Made by a program: the position numbers and the translations under genes
Assembly: GCF_021029445.1 (NCBI RefSeq)
Contig: NZ_CP072610.1
Location: 1,178,001-1,242,000, forward strand
Length of the DNA: 64,000 nt
DNA from: Pseudomonas wenzhouensis
GTDB lineage: Bacteria > Pseudomonadota > Gammaproteobacteria > Pseudomonadales > Pseudomonadaceae
Reading direction: 5' to 3'
Notes under the pieces: generated by a model
Seen by the model: only the letters and a program-made list of their open reading frames with translations
What the model was told of the DNA's origin: nothing
Databases searched by the model: none
Part shown: in pieces, positions 43,879 to 53,313 of the stretch
Position numbering within the stretch: position 1 is the stretch's first letter
How the letters are laid out: the number at the start of each line of letters is the position of its first letter

Positions 43879-45732
43879 ATGGAAGCCAACAGCCGCCCTC
43901 TACTGCGGATCTTTGAACCTACTGTGTGCTACCAGATTCCTCTGTTCCAGAGGCCTTATGTCTGGAAACGGGAAAATAACTGGCAGCCGCTGTGGGAGGA
44001 CTTCGAGCGACTGCTCGGCGTGGTGCTGGCTGGTGAGAAGCTGCGCCCGCACTTCCTCGGTGCCGTGGTACTCGAACAGCTACGCAACGATACCGGCTCG
44101 GTACAGTGCCGTCAGGTCATTGATGGACAGCAGCGCTTCACCACTCTGCAACTGCTGCTGATCGCCGTCCGAGATCTGTGCCGCAGGCTGGGCATCGAGC
44201 GTTTTGCCGGTCGTTTCGAGTCGCTCGTTTCCAACAGTGACACGATGGTCGATGATGCCTCGGAAGTGCGAAAGCTACTGCCAACTAATGCAGACCGCCA
44301 AGCATATGCGCTGGTGCACGGGGCAGGTAGTCCGGATGCGCTGCAGCAGCAGGCACAGAAGAAAAGCATGGAGTTCAGCCACGAGCAGGGCATCATAGGA
44401 GCTTACCTGTACTTCTATCAGCAGCTCGAGGGCTGGCTGCGGACGGACGCTGCAGAAGCCGAAGTCTTGCAGGATAAGCAACTGGATGCGCTTTGGGCCG
44501 TGGTCCGCAATGGTCTGCAACTGGTGGTAATCGATCTGGGCGAGGACGATGAGTCCCAGGTGATCTTCGAGACGCTAAATGCCCGTGGCACCCAACTACT
44601 GCCGGCCGATCTGATCAAGAACTTTTTATTCCGCCGCGCGCAGGCCGAGGGCAGCGATATCGATACGCTGTATGAGGACAACTGGGCTGAGTTCGATGGC
44701 GATTTCTGGCGCGAAGAGATCAAGCAGGGCCGAGAGAATCGCCCACGCATCGACATATTCACCCGCCACTTCCTTACTCTGGTCATGCGCCGCGATATCC
44801 GTGTCGGGCACATCTTCAACGAGTACAAGAGCTACGTGCAGTACGCTGCCGACTCGGACTCGTACTTTATCGAACCGGCTAGCTCGGCCAGTGAGCATAT
44901 CTCCCTGCTCAAAACCTATGCCGGACACTTCCGCGAGTTCTCCTCGCCAACGCCGGGCACACGTTTGGCCAGGTTTCTGGCACGCCTCGAAGTGATCGAC
45001 ACCTCGACAGTCTATCCATTGTTGTTACTGTGCAGCCAGCAGCTGCGGTTGCAGCAGCAAGAGGAGTTTGAGGCGATCCTGACGTTAGTCGAGTCTTTCC
45101 TGTTCCGCCGGATGATTTGTGGCCTGACCACCAAAAACTACAACCGCCTGTTCCTCGACCTGATCCGTCATCTTGAGCGAGAAAAGCAGATCACGGCGCA
45201 GTTGGTAAGCGCTTTCCTGATCTCCAGCGATGGAGAAAGCGTGCGTTTCCCAACAGATACCGAGTTGAAGACAGCTCTGCTCGACTACCCATTGTACCAG
45301 TGGTGGCCGCAGTACCGGGTGCGGGCAGTGCTCAAGGCCTTGGAGCGAGCATTGGTGCATGCCAAGAGCGAGGCAACCAGCTTGCCGAAGGGTTTAACCA
45401 TTGAACACATCTTGCCCGTAACCTGGCAGGAGCATTGGCCACTGCCTGCGGATGTTCAGGGCGATCTGCAGAAAAAGCTCGAGTTTAGCCAGCGCCGCGA
45501 CCGTCTCAAGCACACGCTCGGCAACCTGACATTGGTGACCGTCAGCTTGAATCCTGCGTTGTCCAACTCCTCCTGGTCCGTCAAAAAGCCGGAACTGTTG
45601 AAGTGGAGTAAGCTGAACCTGAGCCGCGATCTGCATGATCATGCGGAATGGGCGGAGGAGGCGATTCTTTCCAGGGGTAAAACCCTTGCTAAGGCTGCCA
45701 TTGAAATATGGCCATATCCGGATCAGTCATAG
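43879..45732 (+). CDS. DUF262-DUF1524 protein, GmrSD-like modification-dependent restriction enzyme
   Basis: This 617-residue protein fuses DUF262 and DUF1524. The N-terminus has the ParB-like DUF262 signatures IPLFQRPYVWKRENNWQPLW, HFLGAVVLEQL and VIDGQQRFTTLQLLL. The middle is helical (FETLNARGTQLLPADLIKNF). The C-terminus carries the DUF1524 HNH-type active site (LTIEHILPVTWQEHW near residue 505, then RDRLKHTLGNLTLVTVSLNP). GmrSD enzymes cut glucosylated hydroxymethylcytosine DNA in an NTP-dependent way, so this may target modified phage DNA. It starts 7 bp after the UvrD-like gene. The length is usual for single-chain family members. Confidence 0.9.
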   Translation: MEANSRPLLRIFEPTVCYQIPLFQRPYVWKRENNWQPLWEDFERLLGVVLAGEKLRPHFLGAVVLEQLRNDTGSVQCRQVIDGQQRFTTLQLLLIAVRDLCRRLGIERFAGRFESLVSNSDTMVDDASEVRKLLPTNADRQAYALVHGAGSPDALQQQAQKKSMEFSHEQGIIGAYLYFYQQLEGWLRTDAAEAEVLQDKQLDALWAVVRNGLQLVVIDLGEDDESQVIFETLNARGTQLLPADLIKNFLFRRAQAEGSDIDTLYEDNWAEFDGDFWREEIKQGRENRPRIDIFTRHFLTLVMRRDIRVGHIFNEYKSYVQYAADSDSYFIEPASSASEHISLLKTYAGHFREFSSPTPGTRLARFLARLEVIDTSTVYPLLLLCSQQLRLQQQEEFEAILTLVESFLFRRMICGLTTKNYNRLFLDLIRHLEREKQITAQLVSAFLISSDGESVRFPTDTELKTALLDYPLYQWWPQYRVRAVLKALERALVHAKSEATSLPKGLTIEHILPVTWQEHWPLPADVQGDLQKKLEFSQRRDRLKHTLGNLTLVTVSLNPALSNSSWSVKKPELLKWSKLNLSRDLHDHAEWAEEAILSRGKTLAKAAIEIWPYPDQS

Positions 45733-46397
45733 CTAGTGGATTGTTCCCAGCGGTAGACGGTATCGAGCTTTGTAAGCGAGGAATAATGATTTCGTAAAAC
45801 AAGAAGGGCTTTCTACGCGGGCTGAACAGCAGTTTCTTTGTACGTAATCTGCTGCCATCCCATAAAGTCGATGCGATTGGACGGCATGGCGTGAGCGGCC
45901 CCGCACAGTGAGTAGCTACGTAAGACTATTTTGCAGACCGGCATGTAGGAGGCGGGGTGGGTGAAGGTTCAGCATGCCCGCAAGCAGTTGAATGCAGCAG
46001 TGCAAGTGTGTCAGGCAATGGTTTTAAGCCGGTCGCAGGAGGGGCCTGGCGTGGTCCGGTGAGAGTTCAGGATGCTCCCTTCGCTAGTCGCCCATGAGAT
46101 TAAAGGCGGGCTGGAAAACTCTCTGGGCAGTGCGTTCCCTGTGACCACTCCCAATGTAGCGAGCGTGGGTGCGCTGATCCTCCATTTCTGCGCAGCCATC
46201 CCAAACGCTGGTGGCCGTGGGTGGCGAGCCGCACTTCAGGCTTGATGTTCATCTAGTAAACGCATCATCAGCCGCAGTTGGCTTGGATCTTTTTCACACG
46301 CCAAAGCCCGTTCCTTTATCATCCATGCAATTTGCATGGATGGTGGGCCTAAAGGCCCCCTTTGCCGCCTTGGCAGCAGTGATCGGAACAGCCCTAT
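45733..46397. other. Intergenic region with possible helicase-gene remnant and palindrome
   Basis: 665 bp without an intact gene. From 46072 the plus strand encodes MLPSLVAHEIKGGLENSLGS, then AFPVTTPN, which resembles the N-terminus of some SF2 helicases before the similarity ends. The same frame upstream (HARKQLNAAVQVCQAMVLSR) is open for about 30 codons to a TGA. This may be a leftover of a deleted helicase gene between the DUF262 and methyltransferase genes. A palindrome at 46321-46341 and a GGGCCTAAAGGCCC hairpin at 46347-46360 lie just before the methyltransferase start. Confidence 0.45.
46321..46341. promoter_or_regulatory. Perfect palindrome upstream of the methyltransferase gene
   Basis: ATCCATGCAA (46321-46330) and TTGCATGGAT (46332-46341) flank a single T, 57 bp before ATG 46398. 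It is a candidate operator that would let the methyltransferase be controlled separately from the upstream genes. The sequence is unrelated to the operator at 37271. Confidence 0.65.
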
Positions 46398-49160
46398 ATG
46401 AACGCCGTAGAAATCGAACAAGCCATCACCGACCTGGCCAGCCAGCCGTTTGACCGGGTCGAGTTCCCTTATGCCTTCCTGCAGGCCTTCGGTAATAAGG
46501 AAACCACCCTCAAGCGCCTGCGTTCGGGCGCAACCAACAAGTCCGATCTGGGCGGTGTGCTGCAGACCAGCAATATCCACCTGGCCGTGTGTGAGCCAGG
46601 CAAGGTCACCGAGACCCTGGCGACACTCAAGTCCAGCCCCGCGACGGCCCGTGCCAAGGCCAAATACGTGCTCGCTACCGATGGCGAGACGCTGGAAGCT
46701 GAGGAGCTGGAAAGCGGCGAGACGGTCGCCTGCGACTACCCGCAGTTTCCTGACCACTTCGGCTTTTTCCTGCCGCTGGCAGGTATTTCCACGGTCAAGC
46801 AGATCCGTGAGAACTCCTTCGACATCCGCGCGACCAGCCGTCTGAATCGACTCTATGTGGAGCTGCTCAAGGACAACCCTGCCTGGGGCACGGCCGAACG
46901 CCGCCATGAGATGAACCATTTCATGGCGCGGCTGATCTTCTGCTTCTTCGCTGAAGATACCGACATTTTCAATGGCACCGGTCTGTTCACCGACACACTC
47001 ACGCAGATGAGCGACCGCGATTCAAGCAATCTGCATGAGGTGATGGGCGAAATCTTCCGCGCCATGAACACGCCGATTGCTCAGCGAGCTTCGGCAAATC
47101 TGCCGCGTTGGGCGGATGCTTTCCCGTACGTCAACGGTGGGCTGTTCTCGGGTGAGCCGGATGTACCGCGCTTTTCCCGCATTGCGCGTAGCTACCTGCT
47201 GCATATCGGTGCGCTGGATTGGAAGCAGATCAATCCCGATATCTTCGGCTCCATGATCCAGGCCGTGGCGGACGACGAGGAGCGCGGCTCACTAGGCATG
47301 CACTACACCAGCGTGCCCAATATCCTAAAGGTACTGAACCCGCTGTTACTCGATGAGCTTCGCGCCAAGCTGGAAGAGGCCGGTGACAACCCGCGCATGT
47401 TGCTCAACCTACGCAAACGTCTGGCACGTATTCGAGTGTTTGATCCGGCCTGTGGTTCGGGCAATTTCCTGGTCATCGCCTACAAGCAGCTGCGCGAAAT
47501 TGAAAACACGATCAATGAGCGTCGTGGCGAGCCTGGGCGTAAGAGCGATATTCCTCTCACCAATTTCCGAGGTATCGAGCTGCGGGACTTCTCTGCTGAG
47601 ATTGCTCGACTGGCCCTAATCATCGCTGAGTATCAATGCGATGTGCTGTACCGAGGACAAAAAGAGGCTCTGCTGGAATTTCTGCCGTTGAGCAGTCAGA
47701 ACTGGATTACTCGTGGCAATGCCCTACAGGTGGATTGGCTTAGTACCTGCCCGCCAACAGGGACCGGGGTTAGGCTTACAGCCGATGACCTTTTCCAGAG
47801 TCCACTGGATCAGGCCCAGATTGACTTCGAGAACGAAGGTGGCGAGACCTACATCTGCGGCAACCCGCCGTATTTGGGCAGTACCTGGCAAAGTGATGAT
47901 CAAAAAGACGATCTCAGGAAGCTCTTTGACAGTCGAGTAAAAAACTGGAAATCCTTGGACTACGTTGCCGGCTGGTTCCTCAAGGCGGCTGACTATTGCC
48001 GTCATGCCAATGCAGCAGCTGCGTTTGTATCGACCAATTCCATTTGCCAGGGGCAGCAAGTCTCTATTCTTTGGCCAGAGATTTTTGCTGCTGGATGCGA
48101 AATAGAGTTTTCTTATAATTCTTTTAAATGGTCGAATCTGGCTGCGCACAATGCAGGGGTGACAGTATCCATCATTGGAATATCTTCTCACCTTAAGAAG
48201 ACGAAGCGCTTATTTTCGGTGGGCGCTGGCGGTGAAGTTGTTGAAAAGCAGTGCAGTGCTATTAATGCATACCTTGTGGCCGGTGATAGCATAATCATTG
48301 AGAAGTCCTCAAGACCATTATGCGGTCAAGGTGCAATGGACTTTGGTAGTAAGCCTGTAGATGGAGGGTACTTGCTTTTATCTCGGGATGAACTAGAGGG
48401 CTTAGACCTAAAGCCAGAAGAGCGCACGCGATTTGTCCGCCGACTTTATGGATCTGCAGAGTTTATTCGAGGTCTGGAGCGTTACTGCTTGTGGATTGAC
48501 GATGAGCATTTGGATCAGGCGAGCTCAATCCAAGCTATTGCAAAGCGTATCGAGTCTGTACGCGATATGAGGTTAGCGAGCAGCAAGGTAGCTACTAATG
48601 CCTCTGCGCAGAGAGCACATAGTTTCGGTGAGATTAGGCAGAATGGAGACGAGATTGTCATTGCCGTGCCGGCAATCAGTTCTGAAAATCGCGATTACCT
48701 TCCGGTTGGGCTGTTGCCGGTTGGAACCATTATTTCGAACAAGTGTTATGCCCTATTCAATGCGCCACTTTGGAACTTGTCGCTAATTGCTTCACGTCTG
48801 CATTGGGTTTGGATCGGCACTGTCTGTGTTCGTATGAGAACTGACTTCTCTTATTCCAATACGCTGGGCTGGAACACATTTCCCATACCCGTATTGACCG
48901 AGAAAAACAAAGCTGATCTCACACGTTGTGCTGAAGATATCCTTCTTGCCCGAGAAGCCCATTTCCCGGCCACAATTGCAGATCTCTACGACATTGCCAC
49001 CATGCCTGAGAATCTACGCGCCGCCCATCAGCGTAACGATGAAGTGTTGGAGCGCATCTATATCGGTCGCTGCTTCAAAAACGACACCGAGCGTCTGGAA
49101 AAGCTGTTCGAGTTGTATACCGAAATGACGGCCAAACAGAAGCCACGGAAGGCCAAGTAA
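46398..49160 (+). CDS. N6-adenine DNA methyltransferase, MmeI/YeeA-like
   Basis: This 920-residue class I methyltransferase has SAM motif I RVFDPACGSGNFLVIAYKQL (about residue 345) and catalytic motif IV ICGNPPYLGSTWQS (about 487, NPPY for adenine N6). The N-terminal ~330 residues (FPYAFLQAFGNKETTLKRLR) match the leader of MmeI-like/YeeA enzymes, but no PD-(D/E)XK site is obvious there. The C-terminal ~350 residues should hold target recognition. Codon use becomes AT-richer from about 48050 to 48900, inside the recognition region, as expected if that domain was swapped by recombination. Its stop codon forms part of the target duplication of the following IS66. It is probably the modification subunit for the SF2 helicase and GIY-YIG nuclease beyond the IS. 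Confidence 0.9.
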   Translation: MNAVEIEQAITDLASQPFDRVEFPYAFLQAFGNKETTLKRLRSGATNKSDLGGVLQTSNIHLAVCEPGKVTETLATLKSSPATARAKAKYVLATDGETLEAEELESGETVACDYPQFPDHFGFFLPLAGISTVKQIRENSFDIRATSRLNRLYVELLKDNPAWGTAERRHEMNHFMARLIFCFFAEDTDIFNGTGLFTDTLTQMSDRDSSNLHEVMGEIFRAMNTPIAQRASANLPRWADAFPYVNGGLFSGEPDVPRFSRIARSYLLHIGALDWKQINPDIFGSMIQAVADDEERGSLGMHYTSVPNILKVLNPLLLDELRAKLEEAGDNPRMLLNLRKRLARIRVFDPACGSGNFLVIAYKQLREIENTINERRGEPGRKSDIPLTNFRGIELRDFSAEIARLALIIAEYQCDVLYRGQKEALLEFLPLSSQNWITRGNALQVDWLSTCPPTGTGVRLTADDLFQSPLDQAQIDFENEGGETYICGNPPYLGSTWQSDDQKDDLRKLFDSRVKNWKSLDYVAGWFLKAADYCRHANAAAAFVSTNSICQGQQVSILWPEIFAAGCEIEFSYNSFKWSNLAAHNAGVTVSIIGISSHLKKTKRLFSVGAGGEVVEKQCSAINAYLVAGDSIIIEKSSRPLCGQGAMDFGSKPVDGGYLLLSRDELEGLDLKPEERTRFVRRLYGSAEFIRGLERYCLWIDDEHLDQASSIQAIAKRIESVRDMRLASSKVATNASAQRAHSFGEIRQNGDEIVIAVPAISSENRDYLPVGLLPVGTIISNKCYALFNAPLWNLSLIASRLHWVWIGTVCVRMRTDFSYSNTLGWNTFPIPVLTEKNKADLTRCAEDILLAREAHFPATIADLYDIATMPENLRAAHQRNDEVLERIYIGRCFKNDTERLEKLFELYTEMTAKQKPRKAK

Positions 49161-49249
49161 TGAATGTAAGCGCTCCATAAACCCCACCTTCAACTGAACT
49201 ATCCGTTTCCGGATGCTGGGCTCCCTGTTTTTCCCTGTGGAGCCCCGTC

Positions 49250-49609
49250 ATGATGCGTCCCGACGCCAAAGTGCAAAAGGTCTACCTCTACCCAAAGCCC
49301 GTCGACTTCCGCAAATCCATCAACGGCCTGGCCGCCCTGGTCGAGTTGGACATCAAGGTGGAGGTGTTCAACCCGGTGCTGTTCGTCTTCCTCAACCGTA
49401 CCCGTAGCCAGGTCAAGATCCTCTACTGGGAACGCAATGGCTTCTGCCTGTGGCTCAAGCGTCTGGAGGCTGAGCGCTTCAAGACCAAACCTGATGCTGG
49501 CGACGAGGCCATCGAACTGACGGTCGACGAGCTGAACTGGCTACTCGACGGCATCGACCTGTGGCGTAACCGTCCGCATCAGGTTCTGACGCCACGCTTC
49601 GTGGCCTGA
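49250..49609 (+). CDS. tnpB: IS66-family accessory protein TnpB
   Basis: 119 residues, nearly identical to the copy at 754-1113, with PVDFRKSINGLAALVELD and SQVKILYWERNGFCLWLKRL. ATG 49250 follows GGAGCCCCGTC. Nineteen bp separate it from tnpC. Confidence 0.95.
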   Translation: MMRPDAKVQKVYLYPKPVDFRKSINGLAALVELDIKVEVFNPVLFVFLNRTRSQVKILYWERNGFCLWLKRLEAERFKTKPDAGDEAIELTVDELNWLLDGIDLWRNRPHQVLTPRFVA

Positions 49610-49628
49610 GCCGGTATAATCCGGCGCC

Positions 49629-51143
49629 ATGAAATTTGGCGCCGACAACCTTCCCGACGACCTCGTCCTGCTCAAGGCTCTGATTCTGCAATTGCAGGAA
49701 GAGAACGCCCTGCTGCGCCACAAACTGTTCTCTCCCAAGTCCGAGCGCAGCCCTGAAGATGCCGACTCACCGCAGCTGGCCATGTTCAATGAGGCCGAAG
49801 AGCTGATCGACGCAGCCGACGCGCCAAGCGAAGCCGAAGCCGAAGCCGAAGAAGTCGTTGCGCCGGTCAAGCGTCGTGGCAAGCGCAAGCCGCTGCCGGC
49901 CAATCTGCCGCGCGTCGACGTCATCCATGAACTGCCCGAGCACGAACTGACCTGCGCCTGCGGCGCCTGCAAACAGGTCATCGGTGAAGAGACCAGCGAG
50001 CAGCTGGAGATCATCCCGATGCAGGTGCGGGTGATCCGTCACATCCGCAAGACCTACGCCTGCAAGGCCTGTGAAATGGCTCCGGTCACCGCCGACAAGC
50101 CGGCGCAACTGATCGAAAAGAGCCTGGCCAGCCCCAGCGTGCTGGCGATGCTGCTGACCACCAAGTACGCCGACGGTATCCCGCTGTACCGCTTCGAGAA
50201 AATGCTCAGCCGCCACGGCGTCGAGATCCCGCGCCAGACGTTGGCGCGCTGGGTGATCCAGAGCGGTGAACAACTGCAGCCGCTGCTCAACCTGATGCGC
50301 GACAAGCTGCTGGACTACCCGGTATTGCACTGCGACGAAACCCGCCTGCAGGTGCTGCATGAGCCGGGACGCGATCCCGCTGCGCAATCCTGGATGTGGG
50401 TGCAAAGCGGGGGGCCGCCGGACAAGCCGGTAATCCTCTTCGACTACACCACTAGCCGCGCGCAGGAGGTGCCGCTGCGCCTGCTCGACGGCTATCGCGG
50501 CTACCTGATGACCGACGACTACGCCGGCTACAACGCCGTGTCCGCGCAAGAAGGCATCGAACGCCTGGCCTGCTGGGCGCATGCGCGGCGCAAGTTCGTC
50601 GAAGCGCAGAAAGTGCAGCCCAAGGGCAAGACCGGCCGTGCCGACATGGCACTGAACCTGATCAACAAACTCTACGGCATCGAACGCGACCTGAAAGCAG
50701 CCAGCGACAGCGAACGCCTGACGGCTCGCCTGCAACGCAGCCAACCGCTACTCGATCAACTCAAGACCTGGCTGGACAAGACCCAGCCGCAGGTCGCCGG
50801 TCAGACGGCCCTGGGCAAGGCGGTGAATTACCTGGCCAGCAACTGGAGCAAGCTGGTGCGCTACGTCGAGGGCGGGCACCTGCCGATCGACAACAACCGC
50901 GCCGAGAATGCCATCCGCCCGTTCGTCATCGGGCGCAAGAACTGGCTGTTCAGCGACACGCCCAAGGGCGCCACGGCCAGCGCGCAGATCTATAGCCTGA
51001 TCGAAACCGCCAAGGCTAATGGGCGAGAGCCCTATGCCTGGCTGCGTCATATCCTCGAACGGTTACCTATGGCACAGAGCGTCGAGGACTACGAAGCGCT
51101 GCTGCCGTGGAATTGCTCGCCAGCTTCTGCCCCTACTTCCTGA
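49629..51143 (+). CDS. tnpC: IS66-family transposase TnpC
   Basis: 504 residues, full length for the family. N-terminal coiled coil ([20 protein letters not shown]), Glu-Ala stretch near 60-70, zinc-binding region ([28 protein letters not shown]), then the DDE core: [37 protein letters not shown] and [20 protein letters not shown] with the catalytic Glu. Intact and probably active. Confidence 0.95.
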   Translation: MKFGADNLPDDLVLLKALILQLQEENALLRHKLFSPKSERSPEDADSPQLAMFNEAEELIDAADAPSEAEAEAEEVVAPVKRRGKRKPLPANLPRVDVIHELPEHELTCACGACKQVIGEETSEQLEIIPMQVRVIRHIRKTYACKACEMAPVTADKPAQLIEKSLASPSVLAMLLTTKYADGIPLYRFEKMLSRHGVEIPRQTLARWVIQSGEQLQPLLNLMRDKLLDYPVLHCDETRLQVLHEPGRDPAAQSWMWVQSGGPPDKPVILFDYTTSRAQEVPLRLLDGYRGYLMTDDYAGYNAVSAQEGIERLACWAHARRKFVEAQKVQPKGKTGRADMALNLINKLYGIERDLKAASDSERLTARLQRSQPLLDQLKTWLDKTQPQVAGQTALGKAVNYLASNWSKLVRYVEGGHLPIDNNRAENAIRPFVIGRKNWLFSDTPKGATASAQIYSLIETAKANGREPYAWLRHILERLPMAQSVEDYEALLPWNCSPASAPTS

Positions 51144-51246
51144 AAATAAACCCGTTCGCCAGGACGGGGTTTATGGAGCGCTTACTAATGAATGAACTTA
51201 TCCTGATCAAATACGCGGGCATGAAGCCCTGAATGGAAGCGTGACT

Positions 51247-53313
51247 ATGACCCAAACCGTTCCATCAGTCTCCGTCTCTTACGCTCAGAATGGGCGATCC
51301 ACCAAAGCCAACGAGCTTGGCATGCGTCCTATGCAGGAGCGCGTCTTTGAGCGGCGTGGTGAGCAGTACCTGCTGATCAAGTCGCCGCCTGCATCCGGTA
51401 AAAGCCGGGCCTTAATGTTCATTGCTCTGGACAAGCTGGCGCACCAGCACATCAAGCAGGCCATCATCGTGGTGCCGGAGAAATCCATTGGTTCGAGCTT
51501 TCACGATGAGCCGCTTAGCCGTCACGGTTTCTGGGCCGACTGGCATGTAGAGCCGCGTTGGAACCTGTGCGATGCACCCGGCACCGACGATGGCGGCAAG
51601 GTCAATGCAGTGGGAGCATTCCTGGAAAGCGGCGACCAGGTGCTGGTTTGTACCCATGCCACCTTCCGTTTTGCGGTGGAAAAATTCGGGGTGGCGGCGT
51701 TCGATGACCGCTTGATCGCCGTGGACGAGTTCCATCACGTTTCCGCTAACCCCGAAAACAGGCTGGGCACGTACCTGGGCCAGCTGATCGCCCGTGACAA
51801 GGTGCACATCGTGGCGATGACCGGCTCTTACTTCCGGGGCGATGCCGAGGCGGTGCTGTCACCCGCTGACGAAGCTCGCTTCGACACCGTGACCTACACC
51901 TACTACGAGCAGCTCAACGGCTACGAGCACCTGAAGAAGCTGGATATTGGTTACTACTTCTACTCAGGGGCTTACTCCGACGACATCCTCAAGGTCCTCG
52001 ATCCGAAAGAAAAGACCATCCTCCACATCCCCAACGTGAACTCTCGCGAGAGCACCAAGGATAAGATTCGCGAGGTGGAGCACATCATTGAAGAGCTGGG
52101 CGAGTGGCAGGGCACCGACCCGGTGACGGGCTTCCAGCTGGTGAAGACCGCCGATGGGCGTGTACTGCGTATTGCTGACCTGGTGGATGACGACCCGGCC
52201 AAGCGCGATAAAGTCTCGGCTGCCTTGAAAGACCCGGCCCAGAAGAACAACCGCGATCATGTCGATATCATCATCGCGCTGGGCATGGCCAAAGAGGGCT
52301 TCGACTGGATCTGGTGCGAGCACGCCCTCACAGTCGGCTACCGGTCCAGCCTGACCGAGATTGTGCAGATCATCGGTCGGGCGACACGCGATGCACCCGG
52401 CAAAGCACGGGCACGCTTCACCAACCTCATCGCCGAGCCAGATGCTAGCGAGAAGGTGGTGACCGAGGCGGTGAACGATACGCTCAAGGCGATTGCCGCT
52501 AGCCTGCTGATGGAGCAGGTTTTGGCCCCGCGTTTTGAGTTCAAGCCGAAGACTCCTACCTCTGGGCCGCAGGAGGGCTTTGACTACGGTGATGCAGGCT
52601 ATCAGCCCGACAAGTGCAACGTGGGTTTCAACCATGAAACCGGGCAGCTGCAGATCGAGATCAAAGGTCTGGCCGAACCCAAGAGCCCTGAGGCCAGCCG
52701 TATCTGTCAGGAAGACCTGAACGAGGTGATTGCCAGCTTCGTTCAGGACAAGACCAACATCGAACGCGGCCTGTTCGATGAGGAACTGGTTCCCGAAGAG
52801 CTGACCCAGCTGCGCATGGGTAAGATCATCCGCGACAAGTACCCCGAACTGGATGCCGAGGATCACGAGGCCGTTCGCCAGCACGCCATTGCTGCACTGA
52901 ACTTGGCTCAGCAAGCCAAGCAACTGGTGCTGGGTGATGATCTGCAAGGGACCGTCACTGGAGCAAATAGCGCCCCGAGCACTGCCCTGATTGATGGCGT
53001 GCGCAAGTTCGCGATGGATGTGCGTGAGCTGGATATCGACCTGATCGACCGGATCAACCCGTTCAGCGAGGCCTACGCCATTCTCGCAAAGACCATGAGC
53101 GAGGAAAGTCTCAAGCAGGTTGCGGCAGTGATTGGTGCCAAACGCACTCGCCTGACGCCTGAAGAGGCCAAAGACCTTGCTGTGCGGGCGGTAAAATTCA
53201 AGAAAGATCATGGCCGGGTACCTTCCCTGACTGCTCAAGACCCATGGGAGCGGAGCATGGCGGAAGGCGCTGCCGCCTTTATGCGTTTCAAGAAAGAGGG
53301 CCGTTATGGCTAA
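51247..53313 (+). CDS. SF2 (DEAD/DEAH-type) helicase
   Basis: This 688-residue protein has Walker A LLIKSPPASGKSRALMFIAL (about residue 45), a motif Ia-like IIVVPEKSIGSSF, motif II IAVDEFHHVSAN (about 158, DEFH box), motif III VAMTGSYFRGD, then lobe 2 with IIIALGMAKEGFDWIWCEHA and motif VI EIVQIIGRATRDAPGKARAR. The C-terminal ~250 residues hold no known domain. The start is ATG 51247 (MTQTVPSVSVSYAQNGRSTK). It overlaps the GIY-YIG gene by 8 bp. Together with the upstream methyltransferase it forms a three-gene restriction-type set in which the motor and nuclease are separate proteins. Confidence 0.9.
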   Translation: MTQTVPSVSVSYAQNGRSTKANELGMRPMQERVFERRGEQYLLIKSPPASGKSRALMFIALDKLAHQHIKQAIIVVPEKSIGSSFHDEPLSRHGFWADWHVEPRWNLCDAPGTDDGGKVNAVGAFLESGDQVLVCTHATFRFAVEKFGVAAFDDRLIAVDEFHHVSANPENRLGTYLGQLIARDKVHIVAMTGSYFRGDAEAVLSPADEARFDTVTYTYYEQLNGYEHLKKLDIGYYFYSGAYSDDILKVLDPKEKTILHIPNVNSRESTKDKIREVEHIIEELGEWQGTDPVTGFQLVKTADGRVLRIADLVDDDPAKRDKVSAALKDPAQKNNRDHVDIIIALGMAKEGFDWIWCEHALTVGYRSSLTEIVQIIGRATRDAPGKARARFTNLIAEPDASEKVVTEAVNDTLKAIAASLLMEQVLAPRFEFKPKTPTSGPQEGFDYGDAGYQPDKCNVGFNHETGQLQIEIKGLAEPKSPEASRICQEDLNEVIASFVQDKTNIERGLFDEELVPEELTQLRMGKIIRDKYPELDAEDHEAVRQHAIAALNLAQQAKQLVLGDDLQGTVTGANSAPSTALIDGVRKFAMDVRELDIDLIDRINPFSEAYAILAKTMSEESLKQVAAVIGAKRTRLTPEEAKDLAVRAVKFKKDHGRVPSLTAQDPWERSMAEGAAAFMRFKKEGRYG

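Larger units (their letters stand above)
49166..51185 (+). mobile_element. IS66-family element, 2020 bp, complete, with 8-bp target duplication
   Basis: Inverted ends are GTAAGCGCTCCATAAACCCC (49166) and GGGGTTTATGGAGCGCTTAC (ending 51185). Target duplication TAATGAAT at 49158-49165 and 51186-51193. It holds tnpB and tnpC only; the 84 bp before tnpB leave no room for tnpA. The insertion falls on the stop codon of the methyltransferase gene, and the duplication rebuilds that TAA, so the protein is unchanged. Confidence 0.97.
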
